Shown one piece after another: positions 53,371 through 62,295 of a stretch of DNA of 64,000 nt (its first letter is position 1; every line of letters begins with the position of its first letter). This DNA is from Mycobacterium sp. 852013-50091_SCH5140682 (GTDB lineage: Bacteria; Actinomycetota; Actinomycetes; Mycobacteriales; Mycobacteriaceae). The stretch covers positions 26,918-90,917 of the forward strand of contig NZ_LZTB01000095.1 of the NCBI RefSeq assembly GCF_001665685.1, in the 5' to 3' direction. The notes under the pieces were generated by a model that saw only the letters and a program-made list of their open reading frames with translations, did not search any database and was not told the origin of the DNA. The position numbers and the translations under genes are program-made.

Positions 53371-53402
53371 GTGGGTCACCAACCGCGTGGGTCACCAACC
53401 GC
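53371..53402 (-). repeat. 16-bp perfect tandem duplication at the narI stop
   Basis: GTGGGTCACCAACCGC occurs twice without a gap (53371-53386, 53387-53402). On the minus strand the narI stop TGA lies in the first-read copy and the second copy is just downstream. Slippage-type duplication like that at the padR stop. Confidence 0.9.
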
Positions 53403-54129
53403 GCCGGTGCGGCTGCGAGCCGACCAGTTCGCTCTTGGCTGCGACGTCACGGCTGCGGTAGACGATGTAGGGCCGGAACAGGTATCCGATCGGGGCGCTG
53501 AACACGTGCACCAAGCGTGTGAACGGCCACAGGCAGAACAACACGAGCGCGATCATGACGTGAACGTGGAAGTACACCGGCGCCTGCACCATCAGGTCGC
53601 CGCGGGGCTGCAGGATCCAGATGGAACGAAACCACGGGGATACGGTTTCGCGGTAGTCGTGCTCGGTGCCTGCCGGGGTCGCTCCGATGAAGGTGCAGCC
53701 GCACCCCGCGACGATCGCTGAGACCAGCACCAGGTACATGACCTTGTCGTTGACGGTGGTGGCCATGAACACCGGCCCGGTGGACCGCCTCCGGTAGATC
53801 AACAGCGCGATGCCGACCAGCGTCGCGATGCCTGCAACGCCGCCCAGGACGACGGCCTGCAGGTGATAGGCATGCTCACCGAGGATCGCGTTCATCCATG
53901 ACTTGGGGATGACCAGACCCACGACGTGCCCGACGACCACCACCAGGATGCCGAAGTGGAACATCGGGCTCGCGATCCGCAGCAGCCGAGACTCATACAG
54001 CTGCGACGACCGCGTCGTCCAACCGAACTTGTCGTAGCGGTACCGCCACCAGGTGCCGATGCCGACGATCGCCAGCGTCACGTACGGCACCACGTCCCAG
54101 AAGATCTCCCACCCTGCCACCTCAGACAC
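53392..54129 (-). CDS. narI: nitrate reductase gamma subunit NarI
   Basis: Membrane cytochrome b of respiratory nitrate reductase that takes electrons from quinol. 245 residues, five hydrophobic helices, with heme-binding His in PMFHFGILVVVVGHVVG and VHVMIALVLF. GTG at 54129 overlaps the narJ stop by 8 bp. Last gene of the narK-G-H-J-I operon. Its 3' end is a 16-bp tandem duplication. Confidence 0.95.
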   Translation of the reverse strand: MSEVAGWEIFWDVVPYVTLAIVGIGTWWRYRYDKFGWTTRSSQLYESRLLRIASPMFHFGILVVVVGHVVGLVIPKSWMNAILGEHAYHLQAVVLGGVAGIATLVGIALLIYRRRSTGPVFMATTVNDKVMYLVLVSAIVAGCGCTFIGATPAGTEHDYRETVSPWFRSIWILQPRGDLMVQAPVYFHVHVMIALVLFCLWPFTRLVHVFSAPIGYLFRPYIVYRSRDVAAKSELVGSQPHRRGW

Positions 54130-54766
54130 CTCCTTGAACTCTGCGCGGCGGAACCGTCAGTTGAAACGGTTGCAAACCAACGGCTTCGGCAGGCGGCCCC
54201 GCCTGCAACAGTCGCGTTGTCTGCCCGGGCACCACCGGCGGCAGCGTCGCGCACACCGCGCCGACCGCGGGCGCGTACATCGACGCCCGATCGGTGAGCG
54301 CCTGCCGCAGGACGTCGATCGGACCCCGGTGCTCGGCGAGCAGGCGCCGCCCGGCGCGGGGGTCCACGGTCGCGGCGAACTCCAGCACCACCGGAAGATG
54401 GTCGGGTGCTTCACCTTTCGGGGGTGTTGTACCGGCGGACCGGTATGCGTCGGCGAACGCCAGCATCTGCACGCCACGGTTGCGGGTGTCTCCCGCCGTC
54501 CAGTACGTCAACAACAGGGTGCACTTCTTGCGCATGTCGAACGTCTCGACGTACTCGGCCGCGACGGCCATGTCGTCGCGCGCGCGCACCTGCGCGAGAG
54601 TGCGAGCCAGCGCCTCGCCGGCGGCGACCGTGACGTGGCAGAGCAACGCATCGACAGTCTCGAGACGATCGCGGTGTCCATGGTCTGGGTAGGCGAGCAA
54701 CAGCGAGGCGCACTGCCACACCAGGCGATCCTGTAAGTCGTCGTCACCGCGGTGACGCAATCTCAT
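54122..54766 (-). CDS. narJ: nitrate reductase assembly chaperone NarJ
   Basis: Chaperone (TorD/NarJ fold) for molybdenum cofactor insertion into NarG; not part of the final enzyme. 214 residues from the ATG at 54766; a GTG at 54775 overlapping the narH stop as GTGA is an alternative. Conserved pieces: DRLVWQCASLLLAYPD, ETFDMRKKCTLLLTYW and DHLPVVLEFAA. The frame continues open upstream through narH but that part is not coding. Confidence 0.92.
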   Translation of the reverse strand: MRLRHRGDDDLQDRLVWQCASLLLAYPDHGHRDRLETVDALLCHVTVAAGEALARTLAQVRARDDMAVAAEYVETFDMRKKCTLLLTYWTAGDTRNRGVQMLAFADAYRSAGTTPPKGEAPDHLPVVLEFAATVDPRAGRRLLAEHRGPIDVLRQALTDRASMYAPAVGAVCATLPPVVPGQTTRLLQAGPPAEAVGLQPFQLTVPPRRVQGGV

Positions 54767-54771
54767 ATGGT

Positions 54772-56415
54772 TCACCGCCCGCCGGGGAACATGCCTGCCG
54801 GCACGCCGCGGCCGTCCCAATTGAGCAGGTTCACCCGCGACGGATGTTCGGCATTGGCGGCCATGCCCGTTCCCGTCTGTCTCTGTTGCAGGGCATGGAA
54901 GGTCTCCACCGCGACGGGCACCGGGCCGCCGCTGGCCTCGCCAAACGGGCCCGACCCGTACATGCCCGGTCCGCCGTCGAAGGACAGCGAGCAGCCGGGC
55001 TCCTCCAGATCGCCGACGTCGGAGCCGTATGCGGTCGGGATGACATAACGCTCTTCGTATTTCGCGAGGGCGAGCAGCCGGTACATCTCGTAGATCCGCT
55101 CTTCGGTCATTCCCACCGCTTCGGCGATGTGCGGCTGGGTCTGACGACCCAGATTGATATCGCGCATATAGGACCGCATGGCCGCCAGACGGCGCAGCAC
55201 GCCCTCGACCACGCCGGTGTCCCCGGCGGTGAACAGTCCTGCGAGATATTCGATCGGGATCCGTAGCGCCTCCAGTGCCCCGAACAGATTCCCGAGCTCC
55301 TCCCCGTCGTGTCCGTCGCGGCTGACCGCGTCGACCACCGGCGACAGCGGCGGGACGTACCACACCATCGGCACCGTCCGGAATTCCGGATGCAGCGGCA
55401 GCGCAACACCGTAGGTGTGGATGAGCTTGTACACCGGTGACCGCTGGGCGGCCTCGATCCATTCGTCGGAGATGCCAGAGGACCGGGCCCCGGCGATCAC
55501 CTCGGGGTCGGTCGGATCGAGCAGGATCTGCCGGTGCGCCTCGTAGAGGTCCTTGTCGTCCGGCACCGACGCTGCCGCGAGCACACGGTCGACGTCGTAG
55601 AGCACCAGGCCCAGATAGCGCAACCGGCCCACGCAGGTTTCCGAGCACACCGTGGGCAGCCCGACCTCGATGCGCGGGTAGCACATCGTGCACTTCTCGG
55701 CTTTGCCGGTCTTGTGGTTGAAATACACCTTCTTGTAAGGACATCCGGAGACACACATGCGCCAGCCGCGGCAGCGGTCCTGGTCGACCAGCACGATGCC
55801 GTCCTCGGACCGTTTGTACATCGCCCCCGACGGGCATGACGCGACGCAGGCCGGGTTGAGGCAGTGCTCGCAGATCCGGGGCAGGTAGAACATGAACGTC
55901 TGCTCGAGTTCGAGCTTGACCTGCTCGCTGACCTGCTTGAGGATCGGGTCGCCGGGCACGATCTCCGGCGAGCCGGCCAGATCGTCGTCCCAGTTCGCCG
56001 ACCATGACACCTTCATCGGCTTGCCGGTGATCAGGCTGCGCGGCGGCGCGGTGGGGATGTGTTCACCGAGCGGTGCTGAGGTCAGGTTTTCGTAGTCGTA
56101 GGTCCACGGCTCGTAATAGTCCTCGATGGACGGCAATTTGGGGTTGGCGAAGATCCGGGACAACTTGGCCAGCCGGCCGCCGTCGCGCAACCGCAGCCGA
56201 CCGCGGCGGTCCAACCGCCACCCTCCACGCCAGCGTTCCTGATCCTCATATGTGCGCGGATAGCCCTGGCCCGGGCGGGTTTCGACGTTGTTGAACCAGA
56301 CGTACTCGGTGCCGGCGCGGTTGGTCCAGGCCTGTTTGCAGGTCACCGAACAGGTTTGGCAGCCGATGCACTTGTCGAGGTTCATCACCATCGCCATCTG
56401 CGCCATGACCTTCAC
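54772..56415 (-). CDS. narH: nitrate reductase beta subunit NarH
   Basis: Electron-transfer subunit with four Fe-S clusters linking NarI to NarG. 547 residues from the GTG at 56415, which overlaps the narG stop as GTGA and gives the family start MKVMAQMAMVMNLDKC. Cys groups are visible: CIGCQTCSVTCK, CEHCLNPACVASCP, CRGWRMCVSGCP and CTMCYPR ... CSETC. The Trp in CRGW marks the 3Fe-4S site of NarH. Confidence 0.96.
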   Translation of the reverse strand: MKVMAQMAMVMNLDKCIGCQTCSVTCKQAWTNRAGTEYVWFNNVETRPGQGYPRTYEDQERWRGGWRLDRRGRLRLRDGGRLAKLSRIFANPKLPSIEDYYEPWTYDYENLTSAPLGEHIPTAPPRSLITGKPMKVSWSANWDDDLAGSPEIVPGDPILKQVSEQVKLELEQTFMFYLPRICEHCLNPACVASCPSGAMYKRSEDGIVLVDQDRCRGWRMCVSGCPYKKVYFNHKTGKAEKCTMCYPRIEVGLPTVCSETCVGRLRYLGLVLYDVDRVLAAASVPDDKDLYEAHRQILLDPTDPEVIAGARSSGISDEWIEAAQRSPVYKLIHTYGVALPLHPEFRTVPMVWYVPPLSPVVDAVSRDGHDGEELGNLFGALEALRIPIEYLAGLFTAGDTGVVEGVLRRLAAMRSYMRDINLGRQTQPHIAEAVGMTEERIYEMYRLLALAKYEERYVIPTAYGSDVGDLEEPGCSLSFDGGPGMYGSGPFGEASGGPVPVAVETFHALQQRQTGTGMAANAEHPSRVNLLNWDGRGVPAGMFPGGR

Positions 56416-59400
56416 TGGTACCGCACCTCCTGCGACCGACGCCGCACGACGGTCACCTCGTCGCGTTGATTTCCGGTGGGTCCGAGATAGTTCCACGCGA
56501 ACGCATGTTGGGCATACCCGCCGGCGAGATGACTCGGCTTGACCAGCAGCCTGGTCAGTGAGTTGTGGATGCCACCCCGGGTGCCGGTGGTCTCGGTCAG
56601 CGGCACGTCGATGGTGCGTTCCTGCGCGTGGTAGACGTACACGACACCTTCGGGCATCCGGTGACTCACCACCGCACGGCACACCAGAACCCCGTTGCGG
56701 TTGACGGCTTCGATCCAATCATTGTCCCGTACATCGATTTTCGCGGCGTCCGACGGACTCATCCACATGGTGGGGCCGCCGCGCGACAGCGACAGCATGA
56801 AGAGGTTGTCCTGATACTCCGAGTGGATCGACCACTTGGAGTGCGGAGTCAGATAACGCACCGTGAGGCCGATGCCGTCACTACCGAGCCGTGGCTCGCC
56901 GAACAGTCGCGACATGTCCAGCGGGGGCCGGTAGGTCGGCAGCTGCTCGCCGAGTTCCTCCAGCCAGTCGTGATCGACGTAGAAGTGCATGCGGCCGGTG
57001 AGCGTGTGGAATGGCTTGAGCTCCTCGATGTTCACCGTGAACGGCGCGTACCGGCGACCGCCGGTCTCGCTGCCCGACCACTCCGGGCTGGTGATCACCG
57101 GGACCGGCCGGGCCTGCGTGTCGGCATAGGTGATCCGGCGTTCCTCGCTGCCTTCAGCCAGATGCACCAGCCTGCGGCCGGTGCACTTCTCCAGTTCCTT
57201 GAAGCCTGCCACGGCCAGCCGGCCGTTCGAGGTGCCCGACAGGGCGAGGATGACGTCGGCCATCCGTTCGGCCGAGGTGATCGCCGGACGGCCCTGGGCC
57301 ACACCGGAATCCATCACACCGAACTTGCCTGCGAGTTCGGCGACCTCCTGGTCGGGGTGCGTGGTGACGCCCTTGGTGGTCAGTCCCAGGGTGTCGACGA
57401 GCGGACCGAGGGTGGACCACTTCTCGGCGACTGCGGCATAGTCGCGCTCCACCACGACCAGCGGGCCCATGGTCTTGCCCGGCACGGGCGTCTCACCGGC
57501 GCCACGCCAGTCATGCTCGATACCACCCGGATACGCCATCGCACCCGGGGTGTCGTGCTGCAACGTACCCATCACCACATCGGTGCGGGTGCCCAGGTGT
57601 TTGGCAGCAAGGGCACTGAACGTCCGGGCGATCGCACCGAATGCTTCATAGTCCGAACGGGTTTCCCACGGTGGGTCCACGGCGGGGCTGAACGCGTGGA
57701 GGTAGGGATGCATGTCGGTGCTGGACAGGTCGGCCTTCTCGTACCACGTCGCGGCCGGCAGCACCACGTCTGACAACAGCGTCGTGGACGTCATCCGGAA
57801 GTCGATCGACATCAGCAGGTCGAGCTTGCCCTCGGGAATGTCGTCGGACCAGGCCACGTCTTTGGGCCGCAACGCTTCAGCCGTCGGCTCGGCTTGCACG
57901 TTCGACGTCGTGCCCAGCAGGTGGCGCAGGAAATACTCGTTGCCCTTGCTCGACGAGCCCAGCAGGTTGGCCCGCCAGATGTTGAGTACCCGAGGCCAGT
58001 TCGCCGGATCGTCCGGATCGGTGACAGCAAGTTTCAGAGCACCGGTGGCCAGCTGTTCGGCCACATACTGCGGCACCTCCCGGCCGGCGGCCTTGGCCTC
58101 GTCGGCGACATCGAGTGCGGACCGGTCGAACTGCGGGAAGAACGGTGTCCATCCCATGGCCACCGCGGAGGTCAACACGTCCATGGTGTGCTTGTCCCGG
58201 AAGCGGCCCCGGCCCACCGGGCTGGCCAGCGCGTCGGCACGGTATCCGTCGTAGCGCCACTGGTCGGTGTGGACGTACCAATATGACGTGCCCGCCATCT
58301 GCCGCGGTGGGCGCGTCCAGTCGGTGCCCATTGCCATGGCGGCCCAACCGGTGACCGGACGGCATTTCTCCTGGCCGACGTAATGCGCCCAGCCGCCTCC
58401 GTTGCGGCCCATCGATCCGGTCAGCAGCAGTAGGGCCAGCACCGCCCGATACGTCGCATCGCCGTGAAACCACTGGCAGATCCCCGCACCCATGATGATC
58501 ATGGACCGGCCGCCGGATTCCTCGGCGTTGAGGGCGAACTCACGGGCCACCCGAATCGCCTGCGCGGCACTGACTCCGGTGATCTCCTCCTGCCAGGCCG
58601 GAGTGTAAGGCCGGGTGGCGTCGTCGTAGCCGGCGGGCCAGTCGCCGGGCAGACCGGGGCGCGCCACGCCGTACTGCGCGAGCATCAGGTCGAACACCGT
58701 GCACACCAGGTGATCGCCCACCCGGCGTACCGGTACGCCGCGCTGCATGGTCGCACCGCTGCCGTCGACGGTGTCGAAGCGCGGCAGGGTGATCTCGGCG
58801 ACCTCACCGGCTTCTTCGGCCACCGTGAGTGCCGGAGTGAGGCCTTCGAGGTCGAGGTTCCATTTGCCGAGGCCGTCGTTGCCGTAGCGGAACCCCAACG
58901 AGCCCTGCGGAACCGCGACACTATTGCTGACACCGTCGAGGATCGCGGGTTTGAACGCCGCATTCTCCACCTGCTGCCCGAGATCGGCCGCAGTGAGATT
59001 CTTGGCAGGCACCAGCCTGCCGTCGCGTTGCTCGAGCTTGACCAGGAAAGGCAGGTCGGTGAACTGTCGAACGTAGTCGACAAAGAACGGAACACGATGC
59101 TTGACAAAGCATTCCGACAGGATGACGTGGCCCATAGCCATGGCAAGGGCGCCATCGGCGCCTGCCGCGCACGGCATCCACTCGTCGGCGAATTTCGTGT
59201 TGTCGGCGTAGTCAGGACTGACCGTGACGACCTTGGTTCCCCGGTAACGGACCTCTGCCATCCAGTGCGCGTCGGGCGTTCGGGTGACCGGGACGTTGGA
59301 TCCCCACATCATCAGATACGTTGCGTCCCACCAGTCTCCGGACTCCGGTACGTCGGTCTGGTCACCGAACACCTGCGGTGAGGCCACCGGCAGATCGGCG

Positions 59401-60092
59401 TACCAGTCGTAGAACGACGTCATCACGCCGCCGAGCAACTCAATGAACCGCGACCCGGCAGCGAAGGACACCATCGACATGGCCGGTATCGGCGAGAACC
59501 CGGCGACGCGGTCGGGACCGTAGGTCTTGATGGTGTGCACGTGCGCGGCCGCGATCATCTCGGTCGCCTCCGACCAGCTCACGCGGACCAGGCCGCCCTT
59601 GCCGCGGGCCTGTTGGTACCGGCGCCTGCGATCCGGGTCGTGCTGGATGTCGGCCCACGCCAGCACCGGATCACCGAGGCGCGCTTTGGCTTCCCGGTAC
59701 ATCTCGACCAGCACACCGCGCGCGTACGGGTACCGCACGCGGGTCGGCGAATAGGTGTACCAGGAGAACGCCGCACCACGGGGACAGCCGCGCGGTTCAT
59801 ATTCGGGCCGATCCGGACCCACAGACGGATAGTCGGTCTCCTGCGTTTCCCACGTGATGATCCCGTCCTTCACGTAGATCTTCCACGAACACGATCCGGT
59901 GCAGTTCACCCCATGGGTCGAACGCACCACCTTGTCGTGACTCCACCGATCGCGGTAGAACACGTCGCCCTCGCGACCGCCCTGGCGGGTGACAGTGCGC
60001 AGATCATCAGAGAATTCGCCCGGGGTGAAGAACCGGCCACTGCGTTCGAGCAGTTCCTCGACCGGCCCGCCGACATGCGGTGTTCGCGTCAC
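56412..60092 (-). CDS. narG: respiratory nitrate reductase alpha subunit NarG
   Basis: Molybdopterin (bis-MGD) catalytic subunit reducing nitrate to nitrite on the cytosolic side. 1226 residues, standard length. FS0 cluster ligands His60, Cys64, Cys68 (HGVNCTGSC) and Cys103; molybdenum-ligand Asp region SPDYADNTKFADEW. GTG at 60092 overlaps the narK stop as GTGA. Together with narK upstream it forms a complete nitrate respiration operon. Confidence 0.97.
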   Translation of the reverse strand: MTRTPHVGGPVEELLERSGRFFTPGEFSDDLRTVTRQGGREGDVFYRDRWSHDKVVRSTHGVNCTGSCSWKIYVKDGIITWETQETDYPSVGPDRPEYEPRGCPRGAAFSWYTYSPTRVRYPYARGVLVEMYREAKARLGDPVLAWADIQHDPDRRRRYQQARGKGGLVRVSWSEATEMIAAAHVHTIKTYGPDRVAGFSPIPAMSMVSFAAGSRFIELLGGVMTSFYDWYADLPVASPQVFGDQTDVPESGDWWDATYLMMWGSNVPVTRTPDAHWMAEVRYRGTKVVTVSPDYADNTKFADEWMPCAAGADGALAMAMGHVILSECFVKHRVPFFVDYVRQFTDLPFLVKLEQRDGRLVPAKNLTAADLGQQVENAAFKPAILDGVSNSVAVPQGSLGFRYGNDGLGKWNLDLEGLTPALTVAEEAGEVAEITLPRFDTVDGSGATMQRGVPVRRVGDHLVCTVFDLMLAQYGVARPGLPGDWPAGYDDATRPYTPAWQEEITGVSAAQAIRVAREFALNAEESGGRSMIIMGAGICQWFHGDATYRAVLALLLLTGSMGRNGGGWAHYVGQEKCRPVTGWAAMAMGTDWTRPPRQMAGTSYWYVHTDQWRYDGYRADALASPVGRGRFRDKHTMDVLTSAVAMGWTPFFPQFDRSALDVADEAKAAGREVPQYVAEQLATGALKLAVTDPDDPANWPRVLNIWRANLLGSSSKGNEYFLRHLLGTTSNVQAEPTAEALRPKDVAWSDDIPEGKLDLLMSIDFRMTSTTLLSDVVLPAATWYEKADLSSTDMHPYLHAFSPAVDPPWETRSDYEAFGAIARTFSALAAKHLGTRTDVVMGTLQHDTPGAMAYPGGIEHDWRGAGETPVPGKTMGPLVVVERDYAAVAEKWSTLGPLVDTLGLTTKGVTTHPDQEVAELAGKFGVMDSGVAQGRPAITSAERMADVILALSGTSNGRLAVAGFKELEKCTGRRLVHLAEGSEERRITYADTQARPVPVITSPEWSGSETGGRRYAPFTVNIEELKPFHTLTGRMHFYVDHDWLEELGEQLPTYRPPLDMSRLFGEPRLGSDGIGLTVRYLTPHSKWSIHSEYQDNLFMLSLSRGGPTMWMSPSDAAKIDVRDNDWIEAVNRNGVLVCRAVVSHRMPEGVVYVYHAQERTIDVPLTETTGTRGGIHNSLTRLLVKPSHLAGGYAQHAFAWNYLGPTGNQRDEVTVVRRRSQEVRYQ

Positions 60093-61306
60093 CCACGTTC
60101 TCCGATCGAATCGCGTTCATGGACATGGAGCCGCGTCGCCGTGAAAACCAGCGCGGTCAGCGCGGTCGCCACCAACAGCAACAGGCCGACGGTGTAGTCG
60201 TTGTCGACGGCATCGTACGTCGCACCCATTACCAACGGCGGGAAGTAGCCGCCCAAACCACCTGCGGCAGCCACGATTCCGGTCACCGAGCCGACCGTGC
60301 TTGCCGGGGCACGGTGCGACACCCACGCGAACACACCACCGGTTCCGATGCCCAGGAAGATCGCCAGCGTGATGAACGTCGCCGCCGACCACACGTCCGG
60401 CGGCGGCTGGAACACCGCCACCAGTGCCAGCAACGCGGTGCCCGCGAAGGATGCGACCACAACGAATTTGGGCGGTATGCGGTCCGACAGGGCTCCGCCT
60501 ATCGGGCGGGCCAGCACCGCCGCCAACGCGAAACCTGCAGTGCGGGCGCCAGCGTCGACGGCCGAGAAGCCGTAGATCGTCTTGATGTAGGTGGGCAGGT
60601 AGTTGCTGAAGGCGACGAAACCGCCGAACACCACCGCGTAGAGGAACGACATCTCCCACGTCACCGGTAGCCGCAGCGCAGCGCGCAACTTCGGCAGCAC
60701 AGGGGCTGTATTCGGTTGGAACCTCGGCGCGTTGTGCATCAGCGCCAGGCACAGCGCTGCCGTCAACGCCAAGGCGACCGCCACGATGACGTGGGTGGCG
60801 AACAGTCCGAACCAGCGCACGAACCGCGGGGTGAAGAACGCCGACAATGCGGTCCCGACCATGCCCATACCGAAGACACCGGTGGCGAATCCGCGGCGGG
60901 CTGGGTCATACCAGTTGTTGGCGAACGGAATACCCACCGCAAAGATGGTTCCCGCGATACCGAGGAAGAATCCGCACACCAGGAGCAAAGGATACGAGCC
61001 TGCCGCGCCTGCGGCTCCGACGGCCAGCACCGGCACGATCGACGCCAACGTGACCGCGATGAACATGGTCCGGCCACCGAATCGGTCGGTCAGCGAACCG
61101 ATCACGATGCGCCCCAGGGAGCCGACCAAAATCGGTGTGGCCACCAGCATCGAGGCCTCGGTACTGCTCAGCCGCATGTCGCCGGCGTAGGTGGTGGACA
61201 GTGGGCCGATCATGTTCCAGGCCCAGAAGTTGATCGCCGAAACCCAGGTGGCCAACGCCAGATTCACACCCGGCGCCGAGCCACTCACTGTGGTTTCGGA
61301 GGTCAT
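60089..61306 (-). CDS. narK: nitrate/nitrite transporter NarK
   Basis: MFS transporter, 405 residues, about 12 hydrophobic helices. NarK signature region FAVGIPFANNWYDPARRGFATGVFGMGMVGTA-type Gly-rich segment (nitrate signature) and a second GTGGVFAWVSH region are present. It brings nitrate in and/or exports nitrite for NarGHI. First gene of the operon; the ATG at 61306 is followed by coupled GTGA junctions downstream. A DosR-box-like site lies 134 bp upstream. Confidence 0.94.
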   Translation of the reverse strand: MTSETTVSGSAPGVNLALATWVSAINFWAWNMIGPLSTTYAGDMRLSSTEASMLVATPILVGSLGRIVIGSLTDRFGGRTMFIAVTLASIVPVLAVGAAGAAGSYPLLLVCGFFLGIAGTIFAVGIPFANNWYDPARRGFATGVFGMGMVGTALSAFFTPRFVRWFGLFATHVIVAVALALTAALCLALMHNAPRFQPNTAPVLPKLRAALRLPVTWEMSFLYAVVFGGFVAFSNYLPTYIKTIYGFSAVDAGARTAGFALAAVLARPIGGALSDRIPPKFVVVASFAGTALLALVAVFQPPPDVWSAATFITLAIFLGIGTGGVFAWVSHRAPASTVGSVTGIVAAAGGLGGYFPPLVMGATYDAVDNDYTVGLLLLVATALTALVFTATRLHVHERDSIGERG

Positions 61307-61439
61307 GTCACCGACACGCCGTGCACGGCCGGGCTGGCCGGTACGGAACTCCCCTGGGCACCAGCTGTTATCAGTTGAGGCATCGATGACCCTCTGATCG
61401 GCGTGACATCGTCAGCATCACCTGCGATCGTCGCAGCTG

Positions 61440-61459
61440 CCAGCGTCTTTAGTCCCGCG
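61440..61459 (-). promoter_or_regulatory. DosR-box-like sequence upstream of narK
   Basis: Minus strand CGCGGGACTAAAGACGCTGG matches the DosR consensus (TTSGGGACTWWAGTCCCSAA) through the left half and centre (CGGGACTAAAG) but not the right half, about 12 of 20 positions. DosR controls narK2 in M. tuberculosis; binding here is inference. A near-palindrome GAGAGAAATTTCCCTC (61463-61478) lies beside it. Confidence 0.4.
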
Positions 61460-61590
61460 ATTGAGAGAAATTTCCCTCGGGCGTCAATTGATCTTCGCTT
61501 TGCGACGCACCCAACACGCACCCATGTCGTTGTGGCGCAACAACAATTCGGGCACCTTCGGTTTGCCTCCAGCAAATCCGGCGCGGCAGG

Positions 61591-61983
61591 TCATTCGGAT
61601 CGCATCGCCGCGGCCAAGTCGTCGACCCAGGCGCGGTCGGCCGGCACCCAGTCGAGGCCGGTCAGATCGTCAACCGTGACCCAGCGCAGCGCGCGGTGGT
61701 CGTGCGGCCGCGGGCTGCCTGCGGTCAGCGCGACGCGGTACGCCCGCAACGTCATGGCGGCGTTCAGAGCAACGTCGTGGCCGATCCGCGCGCCGACGCT
61801 GACCTCGACACCGAGCTCCTCGTGCAACTCCCGCGCCAGCGCGGCGCCGTCGTCCTCCCCCGGTGCGACCTTGCCGCCGGGCAGTTCCCACAACCCCGCC
61901 AGCTCCGCAGGTCGGTCACGCTGGGCGACCAGCAGCGCACCGTGGGAGATCAACGCCCCGGCCACAACGATCTGCTCATCCAT
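61591..61983 (-). CDS. mutT2: NUDIX nucleotide pool sanitiser MutT2
   Basis: 130 residues. A perfect Nudix box: GGKVAPGEDDGAALARELHEELGV (given in part: GGKVAPGE, RELHEELG). Hydrolyses damaged or methylated nucleoside triphosphates (8-oxo-dGTP, 5-methyl-dCTP) or dCTP. Position beside phhB and pimE matches Rv1160. Divergent from phhB across 27 bp. Confidence 0.92.
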   Translation of the reverse strand: MDEQIVVAGALISHGALLVAQRDRPAELAGLWELPGGKVAPGEDDGAALARELHEELGVEVSVGARIGHDVALNAAMTLRAYRVALTAGSPRPHDHRALRWVTVDDLTGLDWVPADRAWVDDLAAAMRSE

Positions 61984-61997
61984 CGCGCCCGACGGTA

Positions 61998-62003
61998 TAC
62001 GGT
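61998..62003 (+). promoter_or_regulatory. -10 box of leaderless phhB promoter
   Basis: TACGGT ends 7 nt before the phhB ATG; no SD in the 27-bp gap. Confidence 0.45.
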
Positions 62004-62010
62004 CGAAGCC

Positions 62011-62295
62011 ATGGCTGTGTTAACGAATGACCAGGTTGACGCCGCACTCGTCGATCTGCCGAACTGGGAACGTGCGGCAGGCGCCCTGCGCCGATCGGTC
62101 AAATTTCCGGCATTTCTCGACGGCATCGACGCGGTGCGCCGCGTCGCGGAGTTCGCCGAGCAGAAGGACCATCATCCCGATATCGACATCCGTTGGCGGA
62201 CAGTCACTTTCGCATTGGTGACACATTCCGCAGGCGGCATCACGGAGAAGGATGTCGCGATGGCGGGCGAAATCGACCGGATCCTGGGCCTGTAG
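62011..62295 (+). CDS. phhB: pterin-4a-carbinolamine dehydratase
   Basis: 94 residues. The family motif KDHHPDIDIRW (with active-site His pair) and LVTHSAGGITEKDV are present. It dehydrates 4a-hydroxytetrahydropterin, or serves in molybdopterin/folate-related roles in bacteria. ATG at 62011 from a leaderless promoter. Its last 56 bp overlap the end of pimE on the other strand. Confidence 0.92.
   Translation: MAVLTNDQVDAALVDLPNWERAAGALRRSVKFPAFLDGIDAVRRVAEFAEQKDHHPDIDIRWRTVTFALVTHSAGGITEKDVAMAGEIDRILGL

Noticed and set aside
54775..56005. Upstream part of the narJ open frame
   Set aside because: Lies entirely in narH in another frame; NarJ has its usual length from 54766.
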